In this document: in pieces, positions 46,626-56,077 of the stretch
How positions within the stretch are numbered: position 1 is the first letter of the stretch
How the letters are laid out: the number at the start of each line of letters is the position of its first letter
DNA from: Bacteroidia bacterium
Lineage (GTDB): Bacteria; Bacteroidota; Bacteroidia; UKL13-3
DNA: 62,430 bases
Direction of reading: 5' to 3'
Assembly: GCA_020049855.1 (NCBI GenBank)
Contig: JAGVLJ010000032.1
Location: 1-62,430, forward strand
Notes under the pieces: model-generated
Databases searched by the model: none
What the model saw: the letters and a program-made list of their open reading frames with translations, nothing else
What the model was told of the DNA's origin: nothing
Translations under genes and position numbers: made by a program

Positions 46626-48110
46626 TTAGAAAAAAAACCTTACCCCAATTTCAGAACCAAGTGTAGTAAATTTTTGGGTAGCAGAATATCCCTTCTTATA
46701 GATGGATGAAACAGACTTTCGTAAATTGGGTCCAGCATACACCTCAATTCGTTTACTTGCCAAATAACTGACATAAGCACTCAAATTAAAATTAATCATG
46801 CTATGTGTAAACGGAGTGGAACCCGAAACCCCTGTAGCTTTGGCATAATATACTTTGAACGGATCATCAAATTTATCAATCAAATAATATGAGGATGTTC
46901 CAAAAAGATAACCAAAACCTGCACCAGTAGTTACCCTGCAGGCAATTTGTTTGTACAAAGTGCTGGAATAAGAAACTGTTAGCGGTATTTCGATATACTG
47001 ATAGGAATTTGTTATCACCTTTTCATATCCAGGATTGGTATAATAATCATCGACCCAAATGTTTCTGGTTATGTCATAAATGCGTTCAAAGTTCGCCTCC
47101 GCACTAATCTTATCCGTTACCTTACTAAAGTTAATTCCGGAACCAATGCTAAGTTGATTCAGCAGGGAATAGTCAACTTTAAAACCTGTACGATAGCCAT
47201 AAGATGTTTGTTGTGTCCTGTCTCTGAAAGCCTGATAAGTATCATTTGTTGGCAGGAACAACATTTTATCCGACTTATAGGTATTGGAGATTTGGTCGTA
47301 AGAATAGAATACCGCCACTGACCATGCCCCTGTTTTAACATTTTTAACACCTCTAATCAATGTATCCCTAAGGGTAACTCCATCCGAATCGGGAAAGTTA
47401 AACGCGGGCATGATTTCTTCTTCCACACTGGCAGGTATTTTTTCTAAAACGGGTAAAACCGAAGGGGAAACAGTGCTGGTACTTGTTTCATTCACCCTGC
47501 CAGCAACCTCTTCGTGTTCTTTGCGTGTTTCAGTTTTAATATTTACAAATGGAGAGAAGGGCAAAACTGTTATTGAGTGTTGTTTACCTGTTGAATGACG
47601 TATTTTGTGAACAGGATTTTCATTTATGGAATTTCCATTTAAAGCTGCGCTATTGAGGGTTGTTGCGGGTGTCGCCATAGCTCTAAATTTACCCGCTAAA
47701 TTTTGCCGTGAGGTATCGATTATTTCTTGTACAGTTACTTTTGCATCAATCACCTCTCTGTAGACTGCCGAATCTTGATTTATCTCAGCAGGTATTCTCT
47801 CGGTGGTAGCTATTCTATTTTTATGATATTGTTTAATATTTTCCTCTTCCGAAATTTTATTGGATTGCGGGAAAAACACGGTACTAACCGTGAGCACAGA
47901 AGCAGCAGCGGCATACCCCGCAAAGGTGAGTCCTTTAGAAAATATTGTTCTAATTATCCTTCCACTTTTTGATGCGGATAAGGAACTTTCAGCCGAAAGT
48001 TCATAACGAATATTCTCAAAAACGATGGACCGTGGTTTTATTTCAAAACCATCCGCCAGTTCTTGAATATTGTTTTCAAAATCATCCAATGGCAAACGCT
48101 TGTTCATCAT
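46626..48110 (-). CDS. Membrane-anchored beta-barrel protein, likely sigma-factor partner
   Basis: 494 residues with an unusual layout: an anti-sigma-like cytoplasmic N-terminus of about 55 residues (LDDFENNIQELADGFEIKP), one membrane helix (about 60-80; AGYAAAASVLTVSTVFF), a long polar periplasmic linker (about 85-240) and a C-terminal outer-membrane beta-barrel domain of about 230 residues (alternating hydrophobic strands: YGYRTGFKVDYSLLNQLSIGSGINFSK; final residue Phe). It starts inside the end of the ECF sigma-factor gene (29-base overlap), so the two are co-translated. Working idea: the N-terminus binds the sigma factor; the barrel may sense or span the outer membrane. Confidence 0.8.
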   Translation of the reverse strand: MMNKRLPLDDFENNIQELADGFEIKPRSIVFENIRYELSAESSLSASKSGRIIRTIFSKGLTFAGYAAAASVLTVSTVFFPQSNKISEEENIKQYHKNRIATTERIPAEINQDSAVYREVIDAKVTVQEIIDTSRQNLAGKFRAMATPATTLNSAALNGNSINENPVHKIRHSTGKQHSITVLPFSPFVNIKTETRKEHEEVAGRVNETSTSTVSPSVLPVLEKIPASVEEEIMPAFNFPDSDGVTLRDTLIRGVKNVKTGAWSVAVFYSYDQISNTYKSDKMLFLPTNDTYQAFRDRTQQTSYGYRTGFKVDYSLLNQLSIGSGINFSKVTDKISAEANFERIYDITRNIWVDDYYTNPGYEKVITNSYQYIEIPLTVSYSSTLYKQIACRVTTGAGFGYLFGTSSYYLIDKFDDPFKVYYAKATGVSGSTPFTHSMINFNLSAYVSYLASKRIEVYAGPNLRKSVSSIYKKGYSATQKFTTLGSEIGVRFFF

Positions 48111-48642
48111 TTCTAAATTTAATCGACAGTTTGTTTTGTAATATAGTTTTAGCTCTGCTGTACTGCGAACGGGAAGATGCTTCGGCTATTCCAAGCATCT
48201 CCCCTATTTCCCTGTGTGAATATCCTTCAATCGCATAAAGATTAAAGACGGTTCTATATCCTGCCGGAAGAGACTTAATGGCATGAATCACCTCTTCAGT
48301 ATCAAATTGCATATGAATAGCATCAGTATAACCTTCATCTTCTAAATTTTCAGTGTCCGATTCGTTTCTGAATTTTTTATTTGCTTTAATATTGTTAAGA
48401 GCTGTATTCACAACAATTTTCCTTATCCAGTGCTCAAGGGAGCTATTGTATTGAAAAGTGTGAAGGTTCTTAAATACCTTAATAAATGCCTCCTGAAGAA
48501 CATCCTCAGCTTCATAAATAGTTTGCATATACCGGTAACACACCCCCATCATTTTTGGAGCAAAACGATTGAATAACCTGCTTTGAGCTGAGCCTTCATT
48601 ATTGATACATGCGGCTATAAGCTCCTTTTCATCAAACTTCAT
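48082..48642 (-). CDS. ECF (extracytoplasmic-function) RNA polymerase sigma factor
   Basis: 186 residues: sigma-2 region (FAPKMMGVCYRYMQTIYEAEDVLQEAFIKVF and the DNA-melting W in SLEHWIRKIVVNTAL) and sigma-4 helix-turn-helix (IKSLPAGYRTVFNLYAIEGYSHREIGEMLG). It overlaps the membrane-anchored barrel gene, its likely regulator. A TACCTTTG box lies 53 bases upstream. Targets are unknown; no repeated non-consensus promoter that could be its own was noticed in the window. Confidence 0.93.
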   Translation of the reverse strand: MKFDEKELIAACINNEGSAQSRLFNRFAPKMMGVCYRYMQTIYEAEDVLQEAFIKVFKNLHTFQYNSSLEHWIRKIVVNTALNNIKANKKFRNESDTENLEDEGYTDAIHMQFDTEEVIHAIKSLPAGYRTVFNLYAIEGYSHREIGEMLGIAEASSRSQYSRAKTILQNKLSIKFRNDEQAFAIG

Positions 48643-48695
48643 ATAGAAGACACAACTGTTGGTAAAGACAAAAGAAATTGCTTAATTGCTGCTTG

Positions 48696-48703
48696 CAAAG
48701 GTA
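48696..48703 (-). promoter_or_regulatory. TAnnTTTG -7 box for the ECF sigma-factor gene
   Basis: Minus-strand TACCTTTG, exact, 53 bases before the ATG at 48642. Confidence 0.5.
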
Positions 48704-48739
48704 CTTTTATTTAATAAAACTGATTAGCAGAAACTTAAA

Positions 48740-49207
48740 ATGAAATTTCACATTCGGGAAGCAAATAAGGATGATCTTGAAACGTTAGTAAAATTTAACC
48801 TCAACTTAGCTTCCGAAAGCGAGGGGAAAATTCTCAATAAGGATATTGTATCCCTCGGAGTAACACGTATGCTCAGCACCCCGTCAAATGGATTCTACCT
48901 GCTTGCCGAGAAAGAGGGATATATAGCGGGACAGCTCATGATAACCTATGAAACAAGTGATTGGAGAAACGGAATTTTCTGGTGGATTCAAAGTGTATAT
49001 GTCGCCCCTACTTACCGAAGACAAGGTGTTTTTACTTCGTTATACACTAAAATAAAAAGACTGGCTAAAGCATCTCACAATTGCTGCGGAATTAGATTAT
49101 ACGTAGAAAGAAATAATGAACCCGCTCTAAAAACTTATAAAGCATTAGGTCTTATAAAAACAAATTATTTTTTACTCGAAAAAGATTTCAGAAATGAAGA
49201 CCCATAA
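48740..49207 (+). CDS. GNAT-family N-acetyltransferase
   Basis: 155 residues of one GNAT fold: N-terminal FHIREANKDDLETLVKFN, the acetyl-CoA-binding region VYVAPTYRRQGVFTSLYTKI (R/QxxGxx pattern) and the C-terminal RLYVERNNEPALKTYKALG. The substrate (amino acid, amine or protein) cannot be inferred. A one-mismatch -7 box (TACTTTTA) is present upstream. It ends in a strong hairpin terminator. Confidence 0.9.
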   Translation: MKFHIREANKDDLETLVKFNLNLASESEGKILNKDIVSLGVTRMLSTPSNGFYLLAEKEGYIAGQLMITYETSDWRNGIFWWIQSVYVAPTYRRQGVFTSLYTKIKRLAKASHNCCGIRLYVERNNEPALKTYKALGLIKTNYFLLEKDFRNEDP

Positions 49208-49239
49208 AAAAAGCCACCGCGCAAGCAATGGCTTTTTTT
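49206..49239. terminator. Bidirectional hairpin terminator
   Basis: A-run, AGCCA, 12-base loop, TGGCT and a run of seven T, between the GNAT gene (+) and the lipoprotein gene (-). Confidence 0.85.
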
Positions 49240-49258
49240 AATTGCAAAAAATTACGTT

Positions 49259-50014
49259 TTACTGAACAGTAATTGTTTTGGAAACTACTTTCTCATTTAC
49301 GAAATAAATATTTTCAGTTCCTGCTGCATTTTGCTCCCAATTGTAAGCAGCAACCTGAATAATTCCGCTTCCTGACATGCCAGCCATTTCAGCAGATGTA
49401 ATGATAAAATTATTAGCATTTGCACCATAGTAGGTTTTGCTAACCGTTTTGGATCCCGCTGCAAGAATAACCATTACCGAATCGGCATTAAAAATATTAC
49501 TCATTAAAGTAACAGTGTAGTCGTTTGCTGTATTTACGGTGGCAGCACTATTAATTTCAGCAACAACTGGGAAACCTTTAGACGTAGTATAAGTGAGAGC
49601 AGGCACAACCGTACCGTTTCCTGCAATCACCCAATCGGCCTGGGTATTGTTTGTTCCCCAAATATTGTTGTTTAAATTTGACCATAAGTAACTATTGTTT
49701 GACTGCTTGGTTAAATTGTTGTCGTCCAATTTTACAGCACCTGCATCACGGAATGCGTTGGTTGAAGTTCCAACAAAATATCCTCCGGTTCCCATTGATA
49801 ATTCTTTTACTCCAACAAGTGGAATATTTGTAGTGGTAATTACAGCGGCCCACACACTGGTAGCACCTTCAAAATTTGGAGTTGGAGTTCCTGGCGTAGC
49901 TGGCGGTGGCGTTGGGACTGGATCATCCTTTTTATCCTTTTTACAACTGGTAAAAGCGATACTCACGGCCATGCTGGCAATAAGTAATTTTCCTGCGATT
50001 GTCGTTTTGTTCAT
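49259..50014 (-). CDS. Exported lipoprotein, unknown function
   Basis: 251 residues. N-terminal lipoprotein signal (IASMAVSIAFTSCKK) followed directly by a Lys/Asp stretch (CKKDKKDDP), the surface-export-type signature after the cysteine seen in many Bacteroidota surface lipoproteins, and by a Pro/Thr linker. The rest (about 50-251) is beta-rich and low in charged residues, with NYTVTLMSNIFNADSVMVIL; no known domain. Convergent with the GNAT gene at the shared terminator. Confidence 0.75.
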   Translation of the reverse strand: MNKTTIAGKLLIASMAVSIAFTSCKKDKKDDPVPTPPPATPGTPTPNFEGATSVWAAVITTTNIPLVGVKELSMGTGGYFVGTSTNAFRDAGAVKLDDNNLTKQSNNSYLWSNLNNNIWGTNNTQADWVIAGNGTVVPALTYTTSKGFPVVAEINSAATVNTANDYTVTLMSNIFNADSVMVILAAGSKTVSKTYYGANANNFIITSAEMAGMSGSGIIQVAAYNWEQNAAGTENIYFVNEKVVSKTITVQ

Positions 50015-50045
50015 GGTAATATTAATAGTTAAAATGTGTTTAAAA

Positions 50046-50053
50046 CAAAAATA
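50046..50053 (-). promoter_or_regulatory. TAnnTTTG -7 box for the exported lipoprotein
   Basis: Minus-strand TATTTTTG, exact, 31 bases before the ATG at 50014. Confidence 0.5.
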
Positions 50054-50151
50054 AGGTTTTTAGTTGATTGACCAACTTCTTTCACAGAAAAAAGGAAATT
50101 TTTTATGCTTGTTTTTCAGCAACAACGTAACTACGATCGGTTGTTTAAAGG

Positions 50152-50925
50152 TTATGGTAATTGCGTTAATACCTCAACACCATCTTGGGTAAGTAAAACA
50201 GTATGCTCAAATTGGGCACTTAGCTTCCCATCAATGGTTCGTGCCGTCCAGCCATCTTTCCGGTCTATTTTTGCTCTGGCTTTTCCGGCATTTATCATGG
50301 GTTCAATGGTAAACGTCATTCCGGGTTTTAGAATGGGCCCCGAATTTTTAGGCGCAATATGGTTTACCTCTGGTTCTTCATGAAATTTTACCCCAACTCC
50401 ATGACCACAAAATTCATACACTACGGAATAACCATGAGCCAACGCATGACAGTTAATTTCAAATCCTATATTTCCCAAATAATTTCCGGGAAAACATTGT
50501 GCAATACCTATGTCAAGACACTCGTTGGTAACACGAATCAGTTTTTGAGCATATTCGCTTATAACGCCCACCGTAAACATAGCACTGGTGTCGCCAAAAT
50601 ATCCATTTAAGATGGTGGTAACATCAATATTCAGTATATCGCCCTCTTTTAGTTCGTAGGGGCCGGGAATGCCGTGGCAAATCACATCATTTATTGAAAT
50701 ACAGCTCGATTTGGGATATCCGCGATAGCCCAGCGTGGCTGGAATGGCTCCATGATCGCGTATAAACTGCTCAATGTTTCGGTCTATATCTTCTGTTTTT
50801 ACTCCGGGTTTCACCAACCCGCCTGCAAACCTAAGCGTCTTCGCTGCTAATTTTGAGCTTTTACGGATTCCGTCTATCTGTTCAGGATTTTTAATTAAAA
50901 TAGCCAACGTAATTTTTTCTTGCAA
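50152..50925 (-). CDS. map: Methionine aminopeptidase, type I
   Basis: Removes the initiator Met from new proteins. 257 residues with the pita-bread metal site: His in VICHGIPG, Asp in NIDVTTILNGYFGDTSAMF, His in CGHGVGVKFHEEPEV, Glu in FTIEPMI and QFEHTVLL. No ATG precedes the conserved start; TTG at 50925 or at 50907 (giving MAILIKNPEQIDG) must be used. It is the last gene of the mltG-ybgC-yihY-map unit, 19 bases after yihY, with a near -7 box at its front (TATAATTG). Confidence 0.92.
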   Translation of the reverse strand: MQEKITLAILIKNPEQIDGIRKSSKLAAKTLRFAGGLVKPGVKTEDIDRNIEQFIRDHGAIPATLGYRGYPKSSCISINDVICHGIPGPYELKEGDILNIDVTTILNGYFGDTSAMFTVGVISEYAQKLIRVTNECLDIGIAQCFPGNYLGNIGFEINCHALAHGYSVVYEFCGHGVGVKFHEEPEVNHIAPKNSGPILKPGMTFTIEPMINAGKARAKIDRKDGWTARTIDGKLSAQFEHTVLLTQDGVEVLTQLP

Positions 50926-50944
50926 TTATCCGCAATTATAACAT

Positions 50945-51934
50945 TTATTCCGATTTCTCTTCAAGTTCTTCTTTGGCATTCAAAAAATCATTAAATTTGG
51001 GTATAGGTCTTTTAAGTCTCTTCTCCAATCCTTTGTCAATGCTTGAGTTTAATTCAAAGCCAATCAATAAAATCATGCAATTAAAATAGATCAGCAATAA
51101 GACCACAATTAGAGTTCCGATAGATCCATAAAGTTTATTATATGAATTGAAATTATTTACATAAAAAGCAAATCCAAGTGTAGTTATGATAGATAAAATA
51201 GTAGCCAGCGTGGAACCGGGTGAAAAAAAACGCCATTTTTTTGTCTTGGACGGCCCCCAGTAATACAAACTTGAAATCATGGTGAAAAATAAAAAAAGTA
51301 CGACCAACCATTTGATAATGGTAAGTGCTACAATTGATGTTTTGTTACCGAAAACACCCCATACCGCCATTTTCTGCATTAACCACTCGCCTGATGTAAT
51401 TAACCCCACAGCCACCACCACTGTAGCTGAAATGAGCATAGCCAAACCAGTAGAAACAAAGCGCTGTTTTAAAAAAGAGCGCTCCTCTTCATCTTTGGTA
51501 TATTTATTAAAAGCATTCATCATGGAGTGAATACCGTTGGTTCCAAAATACAAGGCCATCAACATACTAAATGATAGCAAACTTCCTCTTTGGTGTTTAA
51601 GTATATCCTCTAGTGTTGACTCAATAGATACGTAGGCACTTTTAGGTAAAATATCGCTAAAGAATTGAAGAATGGCTTCATGCGAATTACCAATAGGTAA
51701 ATAAGCCACGAACGTAAAGAAAAAAATAGCTGATGGAAATAAAGCCATAAAAAAATTAAACGCCAGAGAAGTGCCCCGCACGTTCAACTCCTCCTTTAAC
51801 ACCTCTTTTATAAAGAAACTGATTACGCTATAAACAGGCACACGCTCAAAGCCTGGTAATGTAATTACCTTAAGAAAACCTACTAATCTGAGGTAAAGTG
51901 AAAATTTGCTTAAATACCGATGTATACCTACCAT
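50945..51934 (-). CDS. YihY/BrkB-family membrane protein
   Basis: 329 residues with six predicted membrane helices, matching the YihY (formerly RNase BN-named) family: GTSLAFNFFMALFPSAIFFFTF, ILKHQRGSLLSFSMLMALYFGTNGI and a C-terminal FNCMILLIGFELNSSI. The family's function is unclear; it is not a nuclease. It lies 4 bases after ybgC and before map in a four-gene minus-strand unit. Confidence 0.88.
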   Translation of the reverse strand: MVGIHRYLSKFSLYLRLVGFLKVITLPGFERVPVYSVISFFIKEVLKEELNVRGTSLAFNFFMALFPSAIFFFTFVAYLPIGNSHEAILQFFSDILPKSAYVSIESTLEDILKHQRGSLLSFSMLMALYFGTNGIHSMMNAFNKYTKDEEERSFLKQRFVSTGLAMLISATVVVAVGLITSGEWLMQKMAVWGVFGNKTSIVALTIIKWLVVLFLFFTMISSLYYWGPSKTKKWRFFSPGSTLATILSIITTLGFAFYVNNFNSYNKLYGSIGTLIVVLLLIYFNCMILLIGFELNSSIDKGLEKRLKRPIPKFNDFLNAKEELEEKSE

Positions 51935-51938
51935 GCAA

Positions 51939-52346
51939 TTAGTAAAAAAATGGCATTAATAATCCAGCCAATTGGCTTGGGCATCGGGTAGGTCGTTTGG
52001 TTGAGTTGTTCATAAATGCAAGGGAAACTACTCCACGATTAATTAACTGTGCCCGCTCATTTACAATTTCAAAATCAAAGGTGATTCGTGCCGTTGGCAT
52101 TTCCCGAATAATAGTTCTAATGGTTAATTGCTCATCATAAAGTGCCGGAAACAAGTAACGGCAACGCATTTCCAATACAGGCATCTGTACTCCGCTTTCC
52201 TCCATTTCCCGGTAAGTCATGCCAAGCGAGCGAAGTGCTTCCACCCTACCAATTTCATAATATAAAGCATAATTACCGTAATATACTACACCCATCTGAT
52301 CTGTTTCCCCGTACCTAACACGCACTTTTGTTTCGTGAATGAACAT
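51939..52346 (-). CDS. YbgC-family acyl-CoA thioesterase
   Basis: 135 residues of one hotdog fold. The catalytic Asp lies in RVRYGETDQMGVVYYGNYALYYE and the helix follows with VEALRSLGMTY. YbgC is often found near Tol-Pal or membrane genes in other bacteria; here it is between mltG and yihY with gaps of 2 and 4 bases. The stop falls within the AT-rich start of yihY. Substrate chain length unknown. Confidence 0.9.
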   Translation of the reverse strand: MFIHETKVRVRYGETDQMGVVYYGNYALYYEIGRVEALRSLGMTYREMEESGVQMPVLEMRCRYLFPALYDEQLTIRTIIREMPTARITFDFEIVNERAQLINRGVVSLAFMNNSTKRPTRCPSQLAGLLMPFFY

Positions 52347-52348
52347 GG

Positions 52349-53398
52349 TTATTTATAAATTCTTCGCTTATTTAATTCATGCTGGTACTTTCGGGCATTT
52401 GCCAGGTGCTGCTCTATTGTTTCGGCAAAATTATGATACCCCGAAAAATCTTCCCTTGCACAAAAGTAAATGTAATGGTGTACATTCGGGTGTAATACCG
52501 CTTCGATTGCCATTTGCGATGGAATACAAATTGGACCGGGAGGAAGCCCCTTATATTTGTAAGTATTATAAGGAGATTCGGTTTGCAACATAGCCGAGGT
52601 AACCCTTCGCACGGTAGCATCATTCATAGCAAAAATCACCGTGGGATCGGCCTGAAGCAACATCCCTTTTTTCAAACGATTCAAATACACTCCGGCCACC
52701 ACAGGCATTTCATCCCTTTTATGTGTTTCCTTTTCTACAATAGAAGCTACAATACTTACCTGAACCTGATTTAATCCAAGTGAATCAGCCAATCGTTTAC
52801 GTTCATCATCCCAGAAGGAACGGTATTCTTCATTTAACCTGTTAAACACCTTACTGGCAGAGCTATTCCAATAAAAATGATAGGTGTTTGGGATAAACAT
52901 CGCCATCATGGTTTCCTGATTAATTGATAGCACCTTGAGGACAGAATCGCTAGTAACAAGGCTATAAAATTCATTACTATCAGCTTCGAGCTTTCGTCCA
53001 ACCAACGATGCCAGATCTTTGAGACTATTCATAGAGCGAATTACCAAACTTACCTGCTCCTGATTGCCTGAACGAAGTAAATTAACCAACTCCCGGTTAC
53101 TCATTCCGTTAAGAATTCGGTATTTGCCCGACTTTACCGATTTAGGATAATTCATGAGCGAGGCCACCCAGTCAAAGGTAAGCGTATTGGAAATTACCTT
53201 CTCCTCAGCCAATTGTTGTAAAACTGTACGGTAATCCGAACCAGTGCGAATGTAGAAAAAAGTGTAGTTTTTATCAGCCAACCTTACGTTAGGAGAAAAC
53301 ACCATTTGCCACCCCTTATAGCCCACTAATACCCCAATAAAAACCATAAAAAGGAAAATAAAAAAAACTAGTTGTACACGCGATTTTTTCTTTGCCAT
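52349..53398 (-). CDS. mltG: Endolytic murein transglycosylase MltG
   Basis: MltG cuts new glycan strands at the inner membrane and so ends peptidoglycan polymerisation. 349 residues: N-terminal membrane helix (VFFIFLFMVFIGVLVGY), LysM-like region, and the YceG catalytic domain with the Glu in ASIVEKETHKRDEM, LKKGMLLQADPTVIFAM and SPYNTYKYKGLPPGPI. First gene of the four-gene unit; a TATTTTTG box lies 80 bases upstream. Confidence 0.94.
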   Translation of the reverse strand: MAKKKSRVQLVFFIFLFMVFIGVLVGYKGWQMVFSPNVRLADKNYTFFYIRTGSDYRTVLQQLAEEKVISNTLTFDWVASLMNYPKSVKSGKYRILNGMSNRELVNLLRSGNQEQVSLVIRSMNSLKDLASLVGRKLEADSNEFYSLVTSDSVLKVLSINQETMMAMFIPNTYHFYWNSSASKVFNRLNEEYRSFWDDERKRLADSLGLNQVQVSIVASIVEKETHKRDEMPVVAGVYLNRLKKGMLLQADPTVIFAMNDATVRRVTSAMLQTESPYNTYKYKGLPPGPICIPSQMAIEAVLHPNVHHYIYFCAREDFSGYHNFAETIEQHLANARKYQHELNKRRIYK

Positions 53399-53793
53399 CG
53401 TATGACTTACTCAATTAAAACGGTTGAAATTTACCTAATTTACCCATTTAAGAAAAAACAAAAAACAAAAGGGTTAATCAAAAATAACTAATTTACCTAA
53501 AGCCAAATAATTAAGATTAAATAAATACATAAGAGTTGCACGTATTAGTTGAACTTAGAAATGAAATATTCGCAATTGTGAGTGTTAAGCTATATCCGGC
53601 ATAGTATACCCTTAGTTTAATTGCTTTAATCTAATTTCTAACGAATAATTAAATGGCAACATGATATAATTCTTGTGCGAGTCGCCACCAAAAAAACATG
53701 AAGAAAAGTGAAAATAAAATTTGTAAACTCGGCAACAAAATGTAATGCGGGGAAAAAGTGCAAGACCACCTATTGCATGAGCACTTGTTATTA
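53399..53793. other. 395-base gene-free stretch
   Basis: Holds the mltG promoter box (53479-53486, minus) and is otherwise AT-rich with only very short frames; no RNA gene or clear terminator found. Confidence 0.5.
53479..53486 (-). promoter_or_regulatory. TAnnTTTG -7 box for mltG
   Basis: Minus-strand TATTTTTG, exact, 80 bases before the ATG at 53398; a longer leader than for most genes here. Confidence 0.4.
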
Positions 53794-55767
53794 TTAGATT
53801 TTGGCCAAAATACCCAAAATTCGGGGATCTCCCGGCTTTCTCTTTAGAAGTTTCTGTAAAATAGCTTTCGCCTTTTGTTTTTCACCTATCAAATTATATA
53901 AGCCTGCTTTATTCAAAAGAACAGGTTCAAAATCGGGGTCAAGCTGCAGAGCTTTTTCATAATACTGGTTAGCCTCGGTAATATTTTGTTTAAGCATAAA
54001 AGCATAGCCAAGAGTATTTAGTGCAGGTAAATATTTGGGTTGTGTCCGCAGTAATTCCTGCAAAATCATAATTGCCTCATCAGGCTGTTGCAACTGAATA
54101 AGCCCTTCGGCCAGTTTATTCTGAAAAGCCAGATTGGCGGGAGCTAAATTTACCGCTTGCCTCAACCAACTTAATGACAACTGAAACTGATTTTGATTAA
54201 AATAACTTTGTCCTACCCGATATGCTGTCCAGGCATCGGTAATGGTAGTTGCCTGTGTATGCTGCATCAATTTAACCACTTCATCAGGGCGATTTTTTAA
54301 GTAATAGACATGAACGGCCAACTCCATCTTACGATGATCTAAAGTGCCTGAAAAAATCCAGCTCAGTGCCGAATCGAGTAACGAAATAGTTCCTTCAAAC
54401 CGTTCGTAGTACGAAATATTGGCCTTTGACTTTGAATACGCATCGGCATGACGATTATTTACACAGGCAATCCCGATAAATTTTTTCACTTCTGCTATCT
54501 TTACTTCAGTGGCAGGTTTGCGGATATAATGATCGTGAACAGTAACATGTGGAATATCAATTGTACCAGAACGGGGCATGTGACAGGAAACACAATCGGC
54601 ATGCTTTTGAACATGTTTTAAATCCGAGCTCATGGCAAATTTTTTCAAGACTTCATTATTGGTGCAGGTGCCTAATTTTTTCATATCATGGCAACCCATA
54701 CACGTATTATTAAAAATTTCTTTCCCTGTTACCTTTACGCTCACATGCGGATTATGACAACTGATGCAGGTAAACTGTAACGCTTCTCCGCTTTTACCAT
54801 TATTCGATTGAATAAAACATTTACTCTGCTGCAAGCGGTCGGCATGAGATGCCATAATAAATTCGTTATCGGCACCATTGTATCGAGGCATATACACTTC
54901 CCAAAAATCACTCAATCGCATTCCGGGTCTGAAATCTCTGAATGTTTTTCCGGGTTTTAACACACTGTTGCCTTGCAAATGACAACGCTGGCATAAGTCA
55001 ATCTGAAGTTCCCAGCTCAGGTTTCGCGGATTTACAATAGTAGGATCAAAATGGCTTCCAGTGGTATCTGCTCTATGTCCGGCCATCTTTTGCTGTACAT
55101 GTAATTCACCGGGGCCGTGGCATCGTTCGCAATCAATCCCACCGGGTATTTGGGTGAATTTATTTTCAGAGCCTTTTTCAAAAACAGGCAACGCATTATG
55201 ACAACTCATGCATTCTTCTCCAATAATTCGGGTAAAACGTGAATTCCTCCCTTGTTCAAAACCTGGTGGCAAATCCCACTTTTTTTGTTGAGCATACCAG
55301 GTCATTGGCATTTGATAGAGGTACCCGTTTATTTGCATCAGGTGTGAATTGGTATGTTGCCCCGAACCGATAATATAAGCCACACGTTCTACGCGTTTAT
55401 GAATAGTATCTTTTCCCTGCAACCTATACTCCATTATAAGCAAGTCTTCTCCTCTGAAAAATGCAGTATAGTAAAAATCATTCAGTGAATCATACACTAC
55501 ATGCATTGTAGAAAAATCGGCTGCACTTTTAGCTTTTGAAGCCACATGAAACGACTGTCCCATCCCGGTTTCGATAAATGAATTATAGATGGATGCATGA
55601 CATTGTCGGCATGCCGACATGCCAACATATTTCACAGAATCATGGTGATTAAAATAAGTAAGTGTATCGGATGTGAATGCACTTTTATCAGCACATTGAA
55701 ACTGAAACAATGAAACCAAGGTAATTAATGGAATAAAGACTATATAGATCAGCCTTTGTCGCATCAA
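53794..55767 (-). CDS. Heptahaem c-type cytochrome with C-terminal TPR domain
   Basis: 657 residues. N-terminal export signal (IVFIPLITLVSLFQFQC, possibly lipidated at Cys26), then seven CXXCH haem motifs between about residues 54 and 395 (CRQCH, CMSCH, CERCH, CQRCH, CISCH, CMGCH, CVSCH), and TPR repeats from about 440 to the end (SYFNQNQFQLSLSWLRQAV, YEKALQLDPDFEPVLL). The haem part resembles the cytochrome c554/octahaem superfamily, but whether it acts on a substrate or only carries electrons is unknown. It overlaps the rhodanese gene by 4 bases and ends the ddl operon. Confidence 0.88.
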   Translation of the reverse strand: MMRQRLIYIVFIPLITLVSLFQFQCADKSAFTSDTLTYFNHHDSVKYVGMSACRQCHASIYNSFIETGMGQSFHVASKAKSAADFSTMHVVYDSLNDFYYTAFFRGEDLLIMEYRLQGKDTIHKRVERVAYIIGSGQHTNSHLMQINGYLYQMPMTWYAQQKKWDLPPGFEQGRNSRFTRIIGEECMSCHNALPVFEKGSENKFTQIPGGIDCERCHGPGELHVQQKMAGHRADTTGSHFDPTIVNPRNLSWELQIDLCQRCHLQGNSVLKPGKTFRDFRPGMRLSDFWEVYMPRYNGADNEFIMASHADRLQQSKCFIQSNNGKSGEALQFTCISCHNPHVSVKVTGKEIFNNTCMGCHDMKKLGTCTNNEVLKKFAMSSDLKHVQKHADCVSCHMPRSGTIDIPHVTVHDHYIRKPATEVKIAEVKKFIGIACVNNRHADAYSKSKANISYYERFEGTISLLDSALSWIFSGTLDHRKMELAVHVYYLKNRPDEVVKLMQHTQATTITDAWTAYRVGQSYFNQNQFQLSLSWLRQAVNLAPANLAFQNKLAEGLIQLQQPDEAIMILQELLRTQPKYLPALNTLGYAFMLKQNITEANQYYEKALQLDPDFEPVLLNKAGLYNLIGEKQKAKAILQKLLKRKPGDPRILGILAKI

Positions 55768-56072
55768 GTATTACCAAATTTTGATTGCCATTCCAACATA
55801 CCTCCCAGCAGGTTTCGCACTTTAACAAATCCATTCTCAGCCATAAATTGTTTAGCTGTATTGCTGCGGGCACCGGAACGGCAATGAACAATAATTTCTA
55901 AATTTTTTAAGTTTTCAAGTTCAACAAGTTTAGATGGCAACTTACCTAACGGAATCAGTTGGGCTCCAATATTAAACTCTTCGAATTCATTTGGCTCGCG
56001 CACATCAATTACATACAATTGCTCGCCAGCGTCCATTCGTTTTTTTAATTCATCAACGGTAATATCGTTCAT
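55764..56072 (-). CDS. Single-domain rhodanese-like sulfurtransferase
   Basis: 102 residues of one rhodanese domain with the active-site Cys in VHCRSGARSNTA and the N-terminal VIDVREPNEFEEFNIG. No signal peptide, so cytoplasmic. It lies 5 bases after the T9SS protein gene and overlaps the cytochrome gene by 4 bases. Moving sulfane sulfur for haem or Fe-S-related work, or dealing with sulfide, is possible next to a cytochrome, but unproved. Confidence 0.92.
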   Translation of the reverse strand: MNDITVDELKKRMDAGEQLYVIDVREPNEFEEFNIGAQLIPLGKLPSKLVELENLKNLEIIVHCRSGARSNTAKQFMAENGFVKVRNLLGGMLEWQSKFGNT

Positions 56073-56077
56073 AGGGT

